Part shown: positions 32,805 through 44,658 of the stretch, piece by piece
How positions within the stretch are numbered: the first letter of the stretch is position 1
Layout of the letters: each line of letters starts with the position of its first letter
Assembly (NCBI GenBank): GCA_024704765.1
Contig: JAKMXF010000339.1
Location: forward strand, 124,001-188,000
Length of the DNA stretch: 64,000 nt
Reading direction: 5' to 3'
Origin: Oopsacas minuta
Taxonomy: Eukaryota; Porifera; Hexactinellida; Lyssacinosida; Leucopsacidae
Program-made: the position numbers and the translations under genes
Notes under the pieces: generated by a model
Seen by the model: the letters and a program-made list of their open reading frames with translations, nothing else
Told to the model about the DNA's origin: nothing
Databases searched by the model: none

Positions 32805-34892
32805 TCATAAACTTTCAAAATTATGCAATACTTTTCCTTCCCAATATTCATACCTGTGATGAATGTTAGGAAATCCAATGCCGGGAACATCTATAGACTG
32901 GAGTATATTTTTATCAAAGATACCCAGATTGTTACACTTGAGAGAGTTTGCATACTCAGCTCCAGCTAAAAGAGTTGCATTAGGATTAGAATTATAGACA
33001 ACTTTATGGATATATTTCATGTAATCTTTACTTTTGTTATAAGATTGTTTCAATTTATGAATCAGGTCATCTTTCAGGTTACCACCAATGAAATAGAGAC
33101 AAAAATTAACATTAGTAAGTCCAGCAGTTTCAACGATTTGTTGTATCAATGTGAACACATGTTCTGTCTCTATACTCAACTCAAACTCTTTACAAGCAAT
33201 AGAATCACAATTACTAACTAAAGATATCCAGCCAGACTCATAACCGTAGTTAACAACAATACCGTTAGCAGTTCCATTACCAACACATACAGCTACACTT
33301 TGTGGTGTACAACGGATACATGGGTGTTGATAAATAACATGCAATAAATAACTTATATTCAATTCTACGGAAGCACAATATAGAGGGTTAACAAGACAAA
33401 GCAGTGAGGTTGTGCGTGGAAATATTTTACAGTCAATATATAATCCATATAATATTTCTGGTAACAGAGAGATGTCATCAATCAAACCACGTTTAACTAG
33501 TTGTGTACATTCATTTTCATAACTAGCTAATGCATTTTCCCCACAAAACCAACGATTATAATTCCCCCTCCTCATGTGTAAATCATAAATACCAGGTACA
33601 CGAGCTACTACAGAGCGCATTTCACTGGTGTGAACCACTCCACTCTTATTGAGGACATTAGCACATCTAATGTTATAACCACCCATATCGATAACAGCAC
33701 ATCTATCAGCAGATCGCATTCTAATTCTAGCTTTGAAGTTTCCATACCAATCAATTACGAGTGGATTAATCGGAGTTTCGCTAAGATAGATATCCACCTT
33801 ATGACCATGTGACCATCTTCTCTTATACAATTCAAACCACAACCCTCCATCCATCGCAAGATCATACCAAACCTTACAAACTTCCATACAAATTACAACA
33901 TCCTTAGCACTCAAGTAGCTGAATATTTTGATATACAATTCGTATGGGAGTGTTAATCTTTTCAATTCTCCGTAGTATTCATCACTAACACTACGTTGTG
34001 CTGCCATCTGCAAGCTAATAGCTCGTAAATATGTGTCTGTGAATCCTTCCTGATCACCAACCTTCTCCAACAGGTTAGACTTACGATACAGAGTCAGGGC
34101 TGTGTTATAGGACTCAGATTGTGAGTACTTTAACGGATTGGGTATCATTTGTGTATCCACTCGACGAAACATCATTTCAGTTCTTAGAAGATATTTGACA
34201 CCTTTCAATACAGGTGTACCCTCATGGAATGTATCATGATTGAATATCAGACCCATACCAACACATGGTTTAACCTTGTGATAGACATGCTTCCTATCCT
34301 TCTCATCTATAAATTTGGTTTCCCCACCTGTGTAATTAGTATTCAGGTATATCAGTACTGTGTATACTGATGATTCATCTTCACGAGGTACCCAGGGTCC
34401 ATCAAAATGAGGTGTGAAGTGGCCTCCACTTGTATATTTCATTATTTTAATACACTCATTCAATCTTATTGGTCTCCAAGTACCCTCGTTACCAAATCCG
34501 ATTGGTCTGATACGTATTACATCGTGACGTGTCAAGAGAGGTTCGATTCTAGCGAAAATAGCATCTGCCATCTCATGTGATAGTGTCAGGATTCTGTCAT
34601 TAACTCTATAATAGGTTGGGAATTTGTTTGATAAACTACCAAAACCAACTTTTTCACATTCTCGGATGAAAAACTCACATTCTTTCGGAGTTAGCAAATT
34701 ATTCAGAATGAAGCTATGACAGTTTGGAATGTCTGACAATTCTTTCCTATTGATATTTGAATGTGTGGCTTTGAGTGACTCACATAAAGGTAGCGGGATA
34801 AAATTCTCCTTCGCTGTCTCCAGCATTGGCTTTGTGGTTATTTCCTTTTCATAATGAGATTCTTGAAAACTATTAATTAAGGCTGTAGCCAT
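32805..34892 (-). CDS. 2OG-Fe(II) dioxygenase / F-box / actin-related fusion protein
   Basis: Intact single-exon frame of 695 codons from the ATG at 34892 (six in-frame codons upstream begin with TTG). Numbering below counts from that upstream codon. Residues 66-250 form a prolyl-4-hydroxylase-type dioxygenase: the first Fe ligands are HFD (168-170), the third is H229 in HDTFHEG, and K239/R243 in KGVKYLLRTE bind 2-oxoglutarate. Residues 320-366 are an F-box (LPYELYIKIFSYLSAKDVVICMEVCKVWYDLA...LW..LY.RRW). Residues 404 to about 665 are an actin/ARP fold: VIDMGGYNIRCANV (phosphate-1 loop), WFCGENALASYE, SLLCLVNPLY, CVGNGTANGIVVNYGYESG, and a C-terminal NATLLAGAEYANSL like actin's GGSILASL. An F-box implies SCF ubiquitin-ligase recruitment through Skp1; in protists a P4H-type enzyme hydroxylates Skp1 itself. 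Joining these in one chain is unusual. Confidence 0.85.
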   Translation of the reverse strand: MATALINSFQESHYEKEITTKPMLETAKENFIPLPLCESLKATHSNINRKELSDIPNCHSFILNNLLTPKECEFFIRECEKVGFGSLSNKFPTYYRVNDRILTLSHEMADAIFARIEPLLTRHDVIRIRPIGFGNEGTWRPIRLNECIKIMKYTSGGHFTPHFDGPWVPREDESSVYTVLIYLNTNYTGGETKFIDEKDRKHVYHKVKPCVGMGLIFNHDTFHEGTPVLKGVKYLLRTEMMFRRVDTQMIPNPLKYSQSESYNTALTLYRKSNLLEKVGDQEGFTDTYLRAISLQMAAQRSVSDEYYGELKRLTLPYELYIKIFSYLSAKDVVICMEVCKVWYDLAMDGGLWFELYKRRWSHGHKVDIYLSETPINPLVIDWYGNFKARIRMRSADRCAVIDMGGYNIRCANVLNKSGVVHTSEMRSVVARVPGIYDLHMRRGNYNRWFCGENALASYENECTQLVKRGLIDDISLLPEILYGLYIDCKIFPRTTSLLCLVNPLYCASVELNISYLLHVIYQHPCIRCTPQSVAVCVGNGTANGIVVNYGYESGWISLVSNCDSIACKEFELSIETEHVFTLIQQIVETAGLTNVNFCLYFIGGNLKDDLIHKLKQSYNKSKDYMKYIHKVVYNSNPNATLLAGAEYANSLKCNNLGIFDKNILQSIDVPGIGFPNIHHRYEYWEGKVLHNFESL

Positions 34893-36104
34893 TTCTAATT
34901 GTATTAGCAATTCATAAATAGTCTATTTCGCTTAATCGGTATACTGGTTAAAATTTTGACTTAGCAGTGACTTAGCTAAGCAGATTGACAAAAAAATTCG
35001 TAAAATTTGGGCAAAATATTCACCTCAATTGAGACAATTTGACAATTGCATACCGTAAATCCTTTCCTTGACAACGGACAAACGACAATTGATATTTAAT
35101 AATTTACGAGCCTTTGGCTCATCGCTTCGCGATTAACTTGGAGCATTGCGCCTTGAGGTATCCATTAGTATCCAAATGGAGATTTGTACGAAAATTCACA
35201 CATATGACGAAATAAATATCACATTATTAACCAATGCTCAGCCAACATACATGATAGAGATTTGAAATTTGAATCATAGCCACCCTTCAATGTGACAAAT
35301 GATCTGGTGTCATAATTTTGGCCGAATGCAAACTCATCCCAGAATTTTTACGTCATCATGACTGTAGAAAAACATAAAAATTATCCAAAAATTTAGATCT
35401 CAGAATTTCAAAATAACTGAGTCATTAAGGGCCCAGATTAGTAACCAAAAACTACGTAAGAGCTGCAGTATTACCACAAAAGGCCATTTAATGGAATTTA
35501 GTTGGGACCATGGATAATAATATGAAAATTTCCACAAATTTTAACTCCGATGCACATTATGCTGTGCATATCTATGTTTTGTTAATAATACGAAACTATA
35601 ATTGATTCATTTATCGTACAGTGCTGTAGGTTCCGGTACGAGGTGCGGTGCTTCCCAATTCTGTCAATACAGCTAGATGGTGAATTGGTGAGATGTGATG
35701 AATGTCTCACCAATAATTTTTTGGTACCTACGTCCCTGTGGTCTACTGTAGATCTCGGGAACTGGTCCAAATATTTATGCTAAAATTCCAAGAATATTCT
35801 TAACTTGAATAGTGTATTTTATCTACATCTTGTGATTTATACTTGGAGATACACTCGTTTACATGGGGATAAACAATATTCTGTGAAGTTAGTTAACTGT
35901 CTTAAGATCATTTAAAGGGTCTGTATGTGCATAAATAGACTCAGCTAGCCTAGTGGTGTCGAACAAGGGGTCACCCGATATGTTTAGGCCAATTTTGAGC
36001 ATGGATTGTATTTATCGTTTAAAGTTCATAAGTAATAATAAATAGCAAAAAAACGAATGCACTTGTAGTTCATCCATGGTCCAGTTTTTTATTGCTGTTT
36101 CCAG
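34893..36104. repeat. Repeat-bearing spacer upstream of the fusion gene
   Basis: Holds a partial copy of the CCTTGACAACGGACAAAC repeat (35036-35095), the GCGATTAACTTGGAGCATTGCGCC-type repeat (35107-35166) and a full copy of the CCATGGATAATA repeat (about 35170-35560). The promoter of the fusion gene should lie next to 34893; no motif stands out. Confidence 0.5.
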
Positions 36105-36532
36105 TCCTTATATTACGTAGTTCACGGCTCAGATAAAATTGGCAAATGTAATCTTCATGCTTTAGACCACAAACTGAATTCACTATTCGCTGCTGACATA
36201 AACAAATTTTTAGCGAATTCTAACACTTTTACCTCTCGCAGTGATAGCCGTATTGTATTATACTACATACCTAATGGTGGATTACGGTTCTATACAGCTC
36301 TTTACAATCATTAATACAGCTTGTTAATTTCTCGAGGAAGATTGATAATATTAGAGATGAGATATTATTTCTTTGCTGTTTCAATAAAGCTAAATTTGAG
36401 CTGAGTGAACAGATGGATAAGATTGATGTATTGATTAGTTTATTACAAAATGAATGGAATATATTCTCTAAAGACACACAGGTTTATCTTGTTGGGAATC
36501 AATCAGAAATGCATTTATTAATAAAAGAATAA
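36105..36532 (+). pseudogene. Unrecognised gene, terminal exon(s) with a frameshift
   Basis: A good acceptor (ATTGCTGTTTCCAG) precedes 36105. The frame reads YYVVHGSDKIGKCNLHALDHKLNS, LFAADINKFLANS, RIVLYYIPNGGLRFYTALYNH and hits TAA at 36312-36314. Shifting by one base at that point continues LIQLVNFSRKIDNIRDEI, FELSEQMDKIDVLISLLQNEW and VYLVGNQSEMHLLIKE-stop at 36530-36532. The second part looks helical and coiled-coil-like. The join is best explained by a one-base deletion in a T run (or by an error). I do not recognise the family. Upstream exons were not found. Confidence 0.4.
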
Positions 36533-37365
36533 TAATAATTGAAATGTATCATTGGTTGTTTGGGTGGATTAAATGTCTACTCTACAAACTGGATGTCTCC
36601 AGTAAGGTGTAAGGTGCATACTTACCAACCCCTTGTAACTGTTTCTCTGGAAATTTTACTCTCAAAATTCCTGAATTTCGAATATTATATGCAAATTCAA
36701 ATCCCTTGATAACCCAGGGTCCCTGGATGGTTTGGAAAATATGAAGGTGAATCAAACCGAAGCAAAATTTGTGGGTCAGCTCCTGTCTGGTAAACGAAAT
36801 ATAGACTATTTAAATATTTCTAGTACTAGCTGAGTCAATCTAGCGATCGATTATATATCTCAACGAATATTATCGTAGTTGTGACTTTTTATCCAACAGG
36901 CCAACTCACCCGATTCAAATTTTTGGACCAGGGATAAGTCCCAAGTCCATTGAAATGATACAGGCATTTATTTTGTGATATTATTGAATTGGGCCCGACT
37001 AGGGCTTGAGAATAAAACAGTATATGTCTACAAAGTATTTCCAGGCTGAAATAACTTATCTAATTTCTTACATAGCAAATATGTTAGAAAATTGCTAAAA
37101 TTTTGAAATTCTATTAATTGTTCATAAAATACATTTCGGGGTTAAGGAATTTTTCCATGAGATCTAAGGATATCTCCACACAAATATCAAAGATTGTCCT
37201 AATAATTTCTGCACGTTCCAGAGACTTATAGTAGTGACCATGGATGACATTTATCACATTCGTTTGAAGCATATAATGGTATTTTATGTCCGGTCATGAT
37301 GGATATATTCACAAATCTATGTGATCCAACCACTTATCTACATTCTTATCAATAGCATATAATTT

Positions 37366-38586
37366 ATGATAATGGCATCAGCAATTCATGTATCAGATCA
37401 TATTCCATCTTCATTCCCAGATCTGCAAAAGAGATTGGATCGATTCAGAGAAGTTATCAAATCCAAAAAGTTAAGAGTTAAGAAGCTTAGTCAAGAAATG
37501 AAATATCTAATTTCAAATAAGGAAAATGATATGATTAGCCAGTTAGATAAAGCATGGGATGACGTCATCATTCAATTAGATGAATTTGAGAATAAAAAAC
37601 AAAAATTAAATAATCACAAGATGGAAATGGAAAAGCTCTTTCAAGAACTAAAACAATCTACGTCATCAATAGAGTCTGTATCCCTTTCTATAGAAGCAGC
37701 TATGAATGATTTAGATTTGAATATCCCTTATGTTAGTTTATTTTGGGCAATTGATGTCTTGGAAGATAGTATTGACAATATGTGTATTTATGAGCAACAG
37801 GACAATTCTATTCAAAAGAACACTGAATTTCAGTTGGAATTGGATAAATTTACAGATAGTCCTGAAGATCCTTGGGGTATAGCGATCGACTCTGCTAATG
37901 ATCTTGTTTATATTGCTGATAGAACTTTTGATAAAGTTAAGATATTCTGTAGAAATTATGGAACATGTATTGGCTGTATTGAAGGGGAAAAATTACAATT
38001 TCCAGAGAATATTATTCTAAAGCACAATTCTGTAATTGTACAGTGCAGTAAATCAATTCATAAAATCGATTCATTAACTCTTAATACAGAATTAACCATA
38101 CTTTCTGATTCATTATTGGCTGGTTTATGTATAGATTAGTTACACATGTATGTAGGAGATTACTACAATGTGAGTCTCGTGGTACTGAGTATGAATTTAA
38201 AAGAAGAGAGGAGAATAACTCTCAAAGGTGAATACTGCAAAGCTAATGAAACTCTGATAAAGTCCATCTCATTGGTTCAAGATGAATTTTATATTTTGTT
38301 TGTAAATACAGATTACCCTATACAAGCCTTGTCAATTGAGGGTATCCTTACAAGAACAGTTATACCTTTACAATTATTGAAGTTTCCTCGCTGCTTCTCT
38401 CTCGATCAACAGTTAAACGTTATAATAGGAGATGTAGATGACGTGAAGATATTCTCGAATGAAGGAAAATACATAACTAAGTTTGGGAGGTTTTCTGATA
38501 TATTTGGCTTAGTAGTAGATGAGTTAGGGTCTATTATTACTGTACAACGAGGATCCCCTGTGATACAAGAATTTAAAATAGTTTAA
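37366..38586 (+). pseudogene. Coiled-coil/NHL-repeat protein with one in-frame TAG
   Basis: ATG at 37366 (MIMASAIHV). Residues 15-115 are a strongly heptad, charged coiled coil (RLDRFREVIKSKKLRVKKLS, KAWDDVIIQLDEFENKKQKL), followed by a helical linker and NHL blades: PWGIAIDSANDLVYIADRTFDKVKIF, FPENIILKHNSVIVQCSKSIHKI, then LLAGLCID-TAG-LHMYVGDYYN, FPRCFSLDQQLNVIIGDVDDVKIF, FGLVVDELGSIITVQRG. The total is 407 codons and the frame is identical before and after the TAG at 38137-38139, which sits inside a blade. The layout is that of a TRIM-NHL protein without its RING and B-boxes. It could be a young pseudogene or use readthrough; a splice cannot remove the TAG. Confidence 0.7.
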
Positions 38587-38786
38587 TTAATATTTCACTG
38601 ACCTATATTTTTCTATCTCGATTGCTGTCTGATGATTTGTTTATTTATTCTGTTAGTGTTAGTGTTTGTTTGATTTTGAAAATTTACATTTTGTCGCTAC
38701 TCAATTGTGAATCCATCTCTCATTTACCTGAGTATGTTTTCTATTAGTTGTGATGTCATTCTCAGAACTATTCAAGTTTGTATAGT

Positions 38787-40467
38787 TGCTGAAGATAACT
38801 CGCCCACCAGACCCCCACCTCTTTCACTCACAGACAGAGACCGAGGAGACTCATGATGAAGAAGACACTCCCCCCTCAGACTCCCCAGACAGCAACAAGT
38901 CCCTATTAGAGTGAGTACGTCAGGACATAATCCGTGTCTGTTTGAAGGACTACGGAGAGATAAGTGTTCTGGTGTTATACTGCAGGAATGGACATCTATT
39001 CTACAGACTCAGTCACAGACAGAGACCTACCAAGTTTAGAATTGTAAGGTATTACACTTAAATATTTAATTATACGCTACCTACTGTACTTTAATACTTA
39101 GTATTTGCTGTTGTTGCCTTTTGGATAATATCTATACTATTAAATCTCAATTTGTGTGTCTGTCTGTCACGCTCCCATATAGAAAACATATAGGTTCAGT
39201 TCATAAAGTCCAGAACCAAATATTACACAACATAACAACAACAAACAACATCATACTGGAGTAATTGAGTATGCTAGGTTCAAATATGATATTGTAAACA
39301 ACATTTCATAAATATTCGTTCACTTTTGGGTACATAAAGTAGGCAGATTTAAAGCTAATGTCAGTATCATGTTTGGAACTGTTAAGATTATGAGTTTAAG
39401 TACTCGAGGGCCGTAGGCCCGAGTGCGGACACTAAGTGTTCGCAATCGCGTAGCGCGAGCTAGCGAAGCGCGCTAGTATTAGTTAAAATACATGGGTTAT
39501 GTATATTACGACTATCCATGTCAGTAAACATGAGTACAATGTAATTTTGAATCATGGTATCATCGTATAGTATAAGTATAATGTCGTATATACGTTTTAG
39601 ATGGTTTCAGGGCTGTTGGATATATGACATGTGTCTTAGTCCTGACAGTCACTCGTTACTAGAGGCCTGTAGTCACGGCATGCTCAAGATACTCTCTGTA
39701 CTTCCAATACTATTTGATAACTATCTATCTGATGACGTGTTAGAGACACGAGACATTGACATTAAAATCAATCTCAGGTAATGCACTTTTTAATGGGAAA
39801 TTATAATTTTAGTTCATTCATTTTGCCATATATTTCTCTTGTATTAGAAACTCAAATACACTGGAACTTCGTTTATACGAACACCAGCGGAAGGTCAAAT
39901 ATGTCTGCTTTAACCTGAGTTCGTATTAAACGGAGTAATACCAATTGAATAACCATTGTAGGGACCTGATTTAGTGTAAATATTTGTTCATCTTAGCCAT
40001 ATATGCATATTAATCGTGTTCACATTAACGAAGTTTCGCTGTATATTATTTTTACTGTTATAGTTCGTTAAATAAGGAAAGTTCCTTATTATTTCAGAAT
40101 TGGATTCAATACCGAGTGCCTTATGATATGATTTAATTGAAATTATGTTGCATTCAGGTCTTACGGTTGTCCTACCTGTGTAGTCTGGTGGAGTGCTAGG
40201 AATGGAAATAATTTCGGGATTATCGGGTTTCAGAAATGTACAATAGTAATCGTGGATATGAATAATAAAGAAATACAGAAGGTTATAGAACTGGGATCAG
40301 AATATACTCCAAGAGAATTCCAGCTAGAACGGAAGCACCACAACTCATCAACTAGTCTATTCATATCAACCACATGTAATATTCATTTCTGGGGTCTTCT
40401 AGAGACTGCTGAAGAGCAAAAACTTATTGGTACACTCATCAACGGCAAGTACCATGGATATAGTTAA
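38787..40467 (+). CDS. WD40-like propeller protein, C-terminal exons
   Basis: At least three exons with consistent phases. Exon 38787-39043 (PPDPHLFHSQTETEETHDEE ... NGHLFYRLSHRQRPTKFRI) ends at the donor GTAAGG. Exon 39611-39777 (GCWIYDMCLSPDSHSLLEAC, SHGMLKILSVLP) follows TTTCAG and ends at AG|GTAATG. Exon 40158-40467 (YGCPTCVVWWSARNGNNFGI, TIVIVDMNNKEIQK ... HGYS-stop) follows TTGCATTCAG; its codon is split AG|G. The pattern of hydrophobic strands with SPD and (I)VIVD(M) motifs is that of WD40 blades. An in-frame TGA at 38912-38914 coincides with a consensus donor GTGAGTACG; a 75-bp intron to the acceptor TACTGCAG (ending 38985) would remove it and stay in frame. I cannot name the family. 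The 5' end lies upstream or is lost. Confidence 0.5.
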
Positions 40468-40742
40468 AGTCCTGCTTATATAATTAGTTATATTGACTAG
40501 TGTATAGGAGCTAGCAGTAAATCTCGTGAATGTAGCAGCGATGAACAAATTGATTATTTGAGTAGACAAGAATCTATTTCTAATATTCTACAAAAGTCCA
40601 GCTCAGATACAGAATTCTCTTCTCAAACAATTTTAAGGTGTGAAATAAAAACAAGGAATAATATATAATATGGGAAGGGTATATTTGATTCAAATGTAAC
40701 AAAATAGTTATTACAAAGGAAAAGTAAACAAAGGTATGAATA

Positions 40743-41608
40743 TTAGTAAAATAGAAAATTATCAAAAATAATGAGATGATGTTCACCTCTATTACAAACT
40801 ACAATAACTCTTCCTCTGTTATCCACTGTAAAACCGTTTGCATGAGTTATAGGTATCCTGTGTATCAATTCTAATTGAGAGTTTAAAATAGAAATGGTGT
40901 TAGAAAAATTATTTGTAATAAGAACATTGTTGGAATTGTCAATATGGAAGGAACAATGAATAATCACCTGTAAGTTGTTACATCCAATAGAAATAACACT
41001 CTTATGTAGAATAAGATTGTAGTCGTATAGATGAAGACAAGGATCAGATAGATCAAGAATATAAATGAATTCTTTTGTAAGATTAACATCAATTGGAGAT
41101 TTGAGGTTATCTTGTCCAAACTGTGCCTTGAAGGTAAGTTCCTGGGACATTATCTGAATACGATGATTTCTAGGATCACATATGTATACCTCTCCGTTAG
41201 ATTCATCAAATGTCAGACCACGAGGATAATCAAATTCCAAATCTCCTTTCCCACGTTTCCCTTTTCTAGAAATAAACTCTCCATTCATTTGATAATTTAA
41301 AATACAGTGACTTTTTTGTGTAATCAGAATTCTATCTCTACATATAGCTACCCAACTGGATGACACATCTTTCCCTCTCCTTCCTCATCTCCAAATTTAA
41401 ACATAATCTTAGCATTACAATCGAATACTTTCACACAATTATTCAAACAATCTGCTACATAAATATATCCTGTAGAATTATCAATAGTTACTCCTTCTGG
41501 TCCATTAAGATATTCTAATTCCTCTCCCCTTTTACAAACACTGACTATAGGTTGTATCTTGCTCTTATAGTCTACAGAGAATATTCTCTCTAAAGTATTA
41601 GCTGCCAT
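40743..41608 (-). pseudogene. NHL-repeat cassette copy 2, one frameshift
   Basis: Minus strand, ATG at 41608 (MAANTLERIFSVDYKSK; one codon shorter than the MATANTLER of the other copies). Six blades as in copy 1 (GVTIDNSTGYIYVADCLNNCVKVFD, GLTFDESNGEVYICDPRNHRIQI, NGFTVDNRGRVIVVCNRGEHHLIIF). A single-base deletion near 41355 (CCAGTTGGGTAGC for GGGTTAGC) breaks the frame in blade 2. The C-terminus reads through the usual stop to end at DNFLFY, 40743. Divergently arranged with copy 3 across 2.2 kb. Confidence 0.8.
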
Positions 41609-43823
41609 TAGTTCAGTTCTGTAATTAGAATAATGAAACAATTCAAATAATATAACTTATCTATTTGACTATAAGTAATGAGCTCTAACTATAAATACAA
41701 ATCAATACAGAGACCTATACAGAGAGATATCAAATTTATATAATTATATGAATTTAAATAGAATACAGTATATTCTGCTATGCTCTGACATTCTCATATT
41801 TAGAGAAGTTATTCTCAGGCACTGGGGTCTTGATAGCAAAATCCCAAGATCCTAGTGTCCTAGCAATGTTTCTTGGATCCTAAGGTTCCAGAGGTCCCAG
41901 GTCAAAATTTTTTCCCAGGACCCTAAGGCCCTAGTCTAAATATTCGCTCCAGGACCCTATAATTACTAATGCAAATTTAACTCTGTTCGAGCCTTTGGCT
42001 CATCGCTTCGCGATGAACTCGGCGCATGGCGCCTCAAAGTATGCAACGGACAAACAAACAGGCAAATAATAATTCATATTGACGAATATGGATGTTGTTT
42101 ACAATATTCAGACTCAGCATACTCAAATATACCACTTTAGTCGTTGAAAGTATGATTTGACCCCCTATTTTGAAATTTGTTTACTATATATTCATAAAAA
42201 TAACATACATTTACATATGATTAATCCAAAAGTGTGAAAATCGGATTCCGCATGTTCGATATATATAATGAAGTTTTGTTGAATTCTGAATACTGCCTTT
42301 ATACACACGAAAAATATGCTACAATTTCAAAATTGCATACCCTAAATCCTTTCCTTGACAACGGACAACAACCAGACAAATAAACAGACAAACAACAATC
42401 TATATTCCGATATCTCAATGATTATTTGTCCGTCTGTCTGTCTGTTTATTTGTAACGATTGACTGGACTTTCTCTTCTTCACCTGCCTAGAGATATTGAT
42501 GTAGACATCAATGAAGTGATAGATGAGTTTAGGCGAATCAATCCAACGAGACTGCAATTGTCTAACATTTTAGCTGATTGATAAACATTAAAATAGTCAT
42601 TACTAAGTTTGATTTATTATCAAAGTATAGCTTAATAAATTTCAATGTCAATCCATATTACTTAGTATCCCCAAATAGTCTCGAAACGCTACTCCAGACT
42701 GTACTACTCCTAAACACACTTTACCAATTAACAATTTGAATTACATAACTCTGCGAGTTGTTGATATTGTTTAAAGAAATTCAAGAATTTGTACGATAAT
42801 CACATTCCGTAAAACATTCAAATCTCCTCTATCGAATGATATTAATCTCGTTAATTTTTTGACAAGAGAAAGTGTGTCAAATTTGTGACTGAAGTAAATA
42901 TGCAAAATATATCAAATATGCTGAATCTGATTTCACACATTTGAATTAAACATATCACAAAAATCCGACACAAGAAATTCTGAGTCAAAACTGACATATA
43001 ATAGTATTAACCTCTACAGGCATATCTTGCTGCATCCAACATCCACAGTTTATAATCTGATTCTGCACACGCTGGACATATGTTTTGTGACCTTCAACCA
43101 TTTTCGTTGAGACAAAAGGATCATGTTATCTATTCAGAATCAAACTAGGCAACTGAATTTTATCATAAACAATTCCTTCTCTCAAAAATCAGTAAATACA
43201 TTCCTGATAAAGTTAATAGGCTAGGGAAATGCACGCTTTTGTGAGAATGTATACAGAAAAGTTTGCATATCTTCATCAAGTTTTGTTAAACTTCACACTC
43301 GTTAAGTTGTGCGGATAATTCACGGCTGAAATTCGTTGCTGACTTCACACTCGTTCTAGGGAATTGGGTTCTAGGAACAAGATTGTTCCATAACTAGGAG
43401 CTACAGCACTCTCAAACAGTAGAGGCCTACCTTACCCCTGTTTACTTACTAGTTAGCCACGCGTCAGGAAGCTACTTCACAATGACGCCAGTACGAATGT
43501 CACACTTACCCTCCTTTATGATAATTCATGGGATTATCTAAAGATTTCTTGATATAGGAGGACTAGTTAGTACTGCCAGACAGAATATTCCGCGACTGTT
43601 CTAATTCACGCTGAAATATACTTAACGATTAAATATAAGAATGTCAGAGCATAGCAGAATATACTGTATTCTATGTAAATTCATATAATTATATAAATTT
43701 GATATCTCTCTGTATAGGTCTCTGTATTGATTTGTATTTATAGTTAGAGCTCATTACTTATAGTCAAATAGATAAGTTATATTATTTGAATTGTTTCATT
43801 ATTCTATTTACAGAACTGAACTA
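41609..43823. repeat. Region between divergent NHL copies 2 and 3
   Basis: Each end carries the conserved NHL upstream module (41609-41805 for the minus copy, 43641-43823 for the plus copy). Between them: the GCGATGAACTCGGCGCATGGCGCC repeat (41988-42042), the CCTTGACAACGGACAAC repeat (42229-42400), an inverted tract of (GA/AC)AAACAGACAAAC and GTCTGTCTGTTTATTTG (about 42365-42455) and nothing coding that I can recognise. Confidence 0.5.
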
Positions 43824-44658
43824 ATGGCTACAGCTAATCCTTTAGAGAGAATATTCTCTGGCGACTATGGCAGCGAGATACAACCTATAGTCAGTGTTTG
43901 TATAAGGGAAGATGAATTAGGATCTCTTGATAGTCCAGGAGGAGTGACTATTGACAATTCTAGGAGATATCTATGTAGCAGATAGTGTGGATAATAGTGT
44001 TAAAGTTTTCGATGGTAGTGGTAAGATTATGCTTAAATTTGGAGATGAGGAAGGAGAAGGGAAGATGTATGGTCCAATAGCGTTAGCTATATGTAGAGAT
44101 CGAATTCTAATTTCACAAAATTTCTGGATTTTGAATTATCAAATGAATGGCGGGTTTATTTCTAGAATAGGGAAACGTGGGGAAGGAGATTTGGAATTTG
44201 ATTATCTTCGTGGTCTGACATTTGATGAATCTAACGGAGAGGTATACATATGTGATTCTGATAATAATCGTATTCAGATACTGTCCAAAGAACTTACCTA
44301 CAAGACACAGTTTGGACAAGATAACCTCAAAACTCCTCTTGATGTTAAACTTAGAAAAGAATTCATTTATATTCTTGATGAATCTAATCCTTGTCTTCAT
44401 CTGTACAACTACAATCTTATTCTACATAAGAGTATTATCTCTAGAGAAGATGGATTACTGAGGATGAATCCATGGTACTTCTGTATTGACAATTCTAACA
44501 ATATTTATTTTACAGATTATTATTCTGACGAAATTATGCTCGTCGATTCTCAATTTTATTTCAAACACACGAAATTTATAGCTTCTCTTACCGGTATTAC
44601 AGTAGATAACAAAGGAAGAGTTATTGTAGTTTGTACTGGAGGTCTACATATGTTATGA
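43824..44658 (+). pseudogene. NHL-repeat cassette copy 3, one frameshift
   Basis: ATG at 43824 (MATANPLERIFSGDYGSE). The frame breaks near 43965, where a small deletion turns the usual NSTGDIYVADC into NSRRYLCSR-stop; the rest continues in another frame (GDIYVADSVDNSVKVFD, GLTFDESNGEVYICDSDNNRIQIL, TGITVDNKGRVIVVCTGG) to a TGA at 44656-44658. It lacks the last few residues (HHLNIF) of copy 1. Otherwise it is close to full length. Several substitutions (SGDYGSE, REDELGSLDSPGG) suggest relaxed constraint. Confidence 0.8.

Noticed and set aside
33006-33812. Plus-strand frames opposite the dioxygenase/F-box/actin gene
   Set aside because: Shadows of the minus-strand gene.
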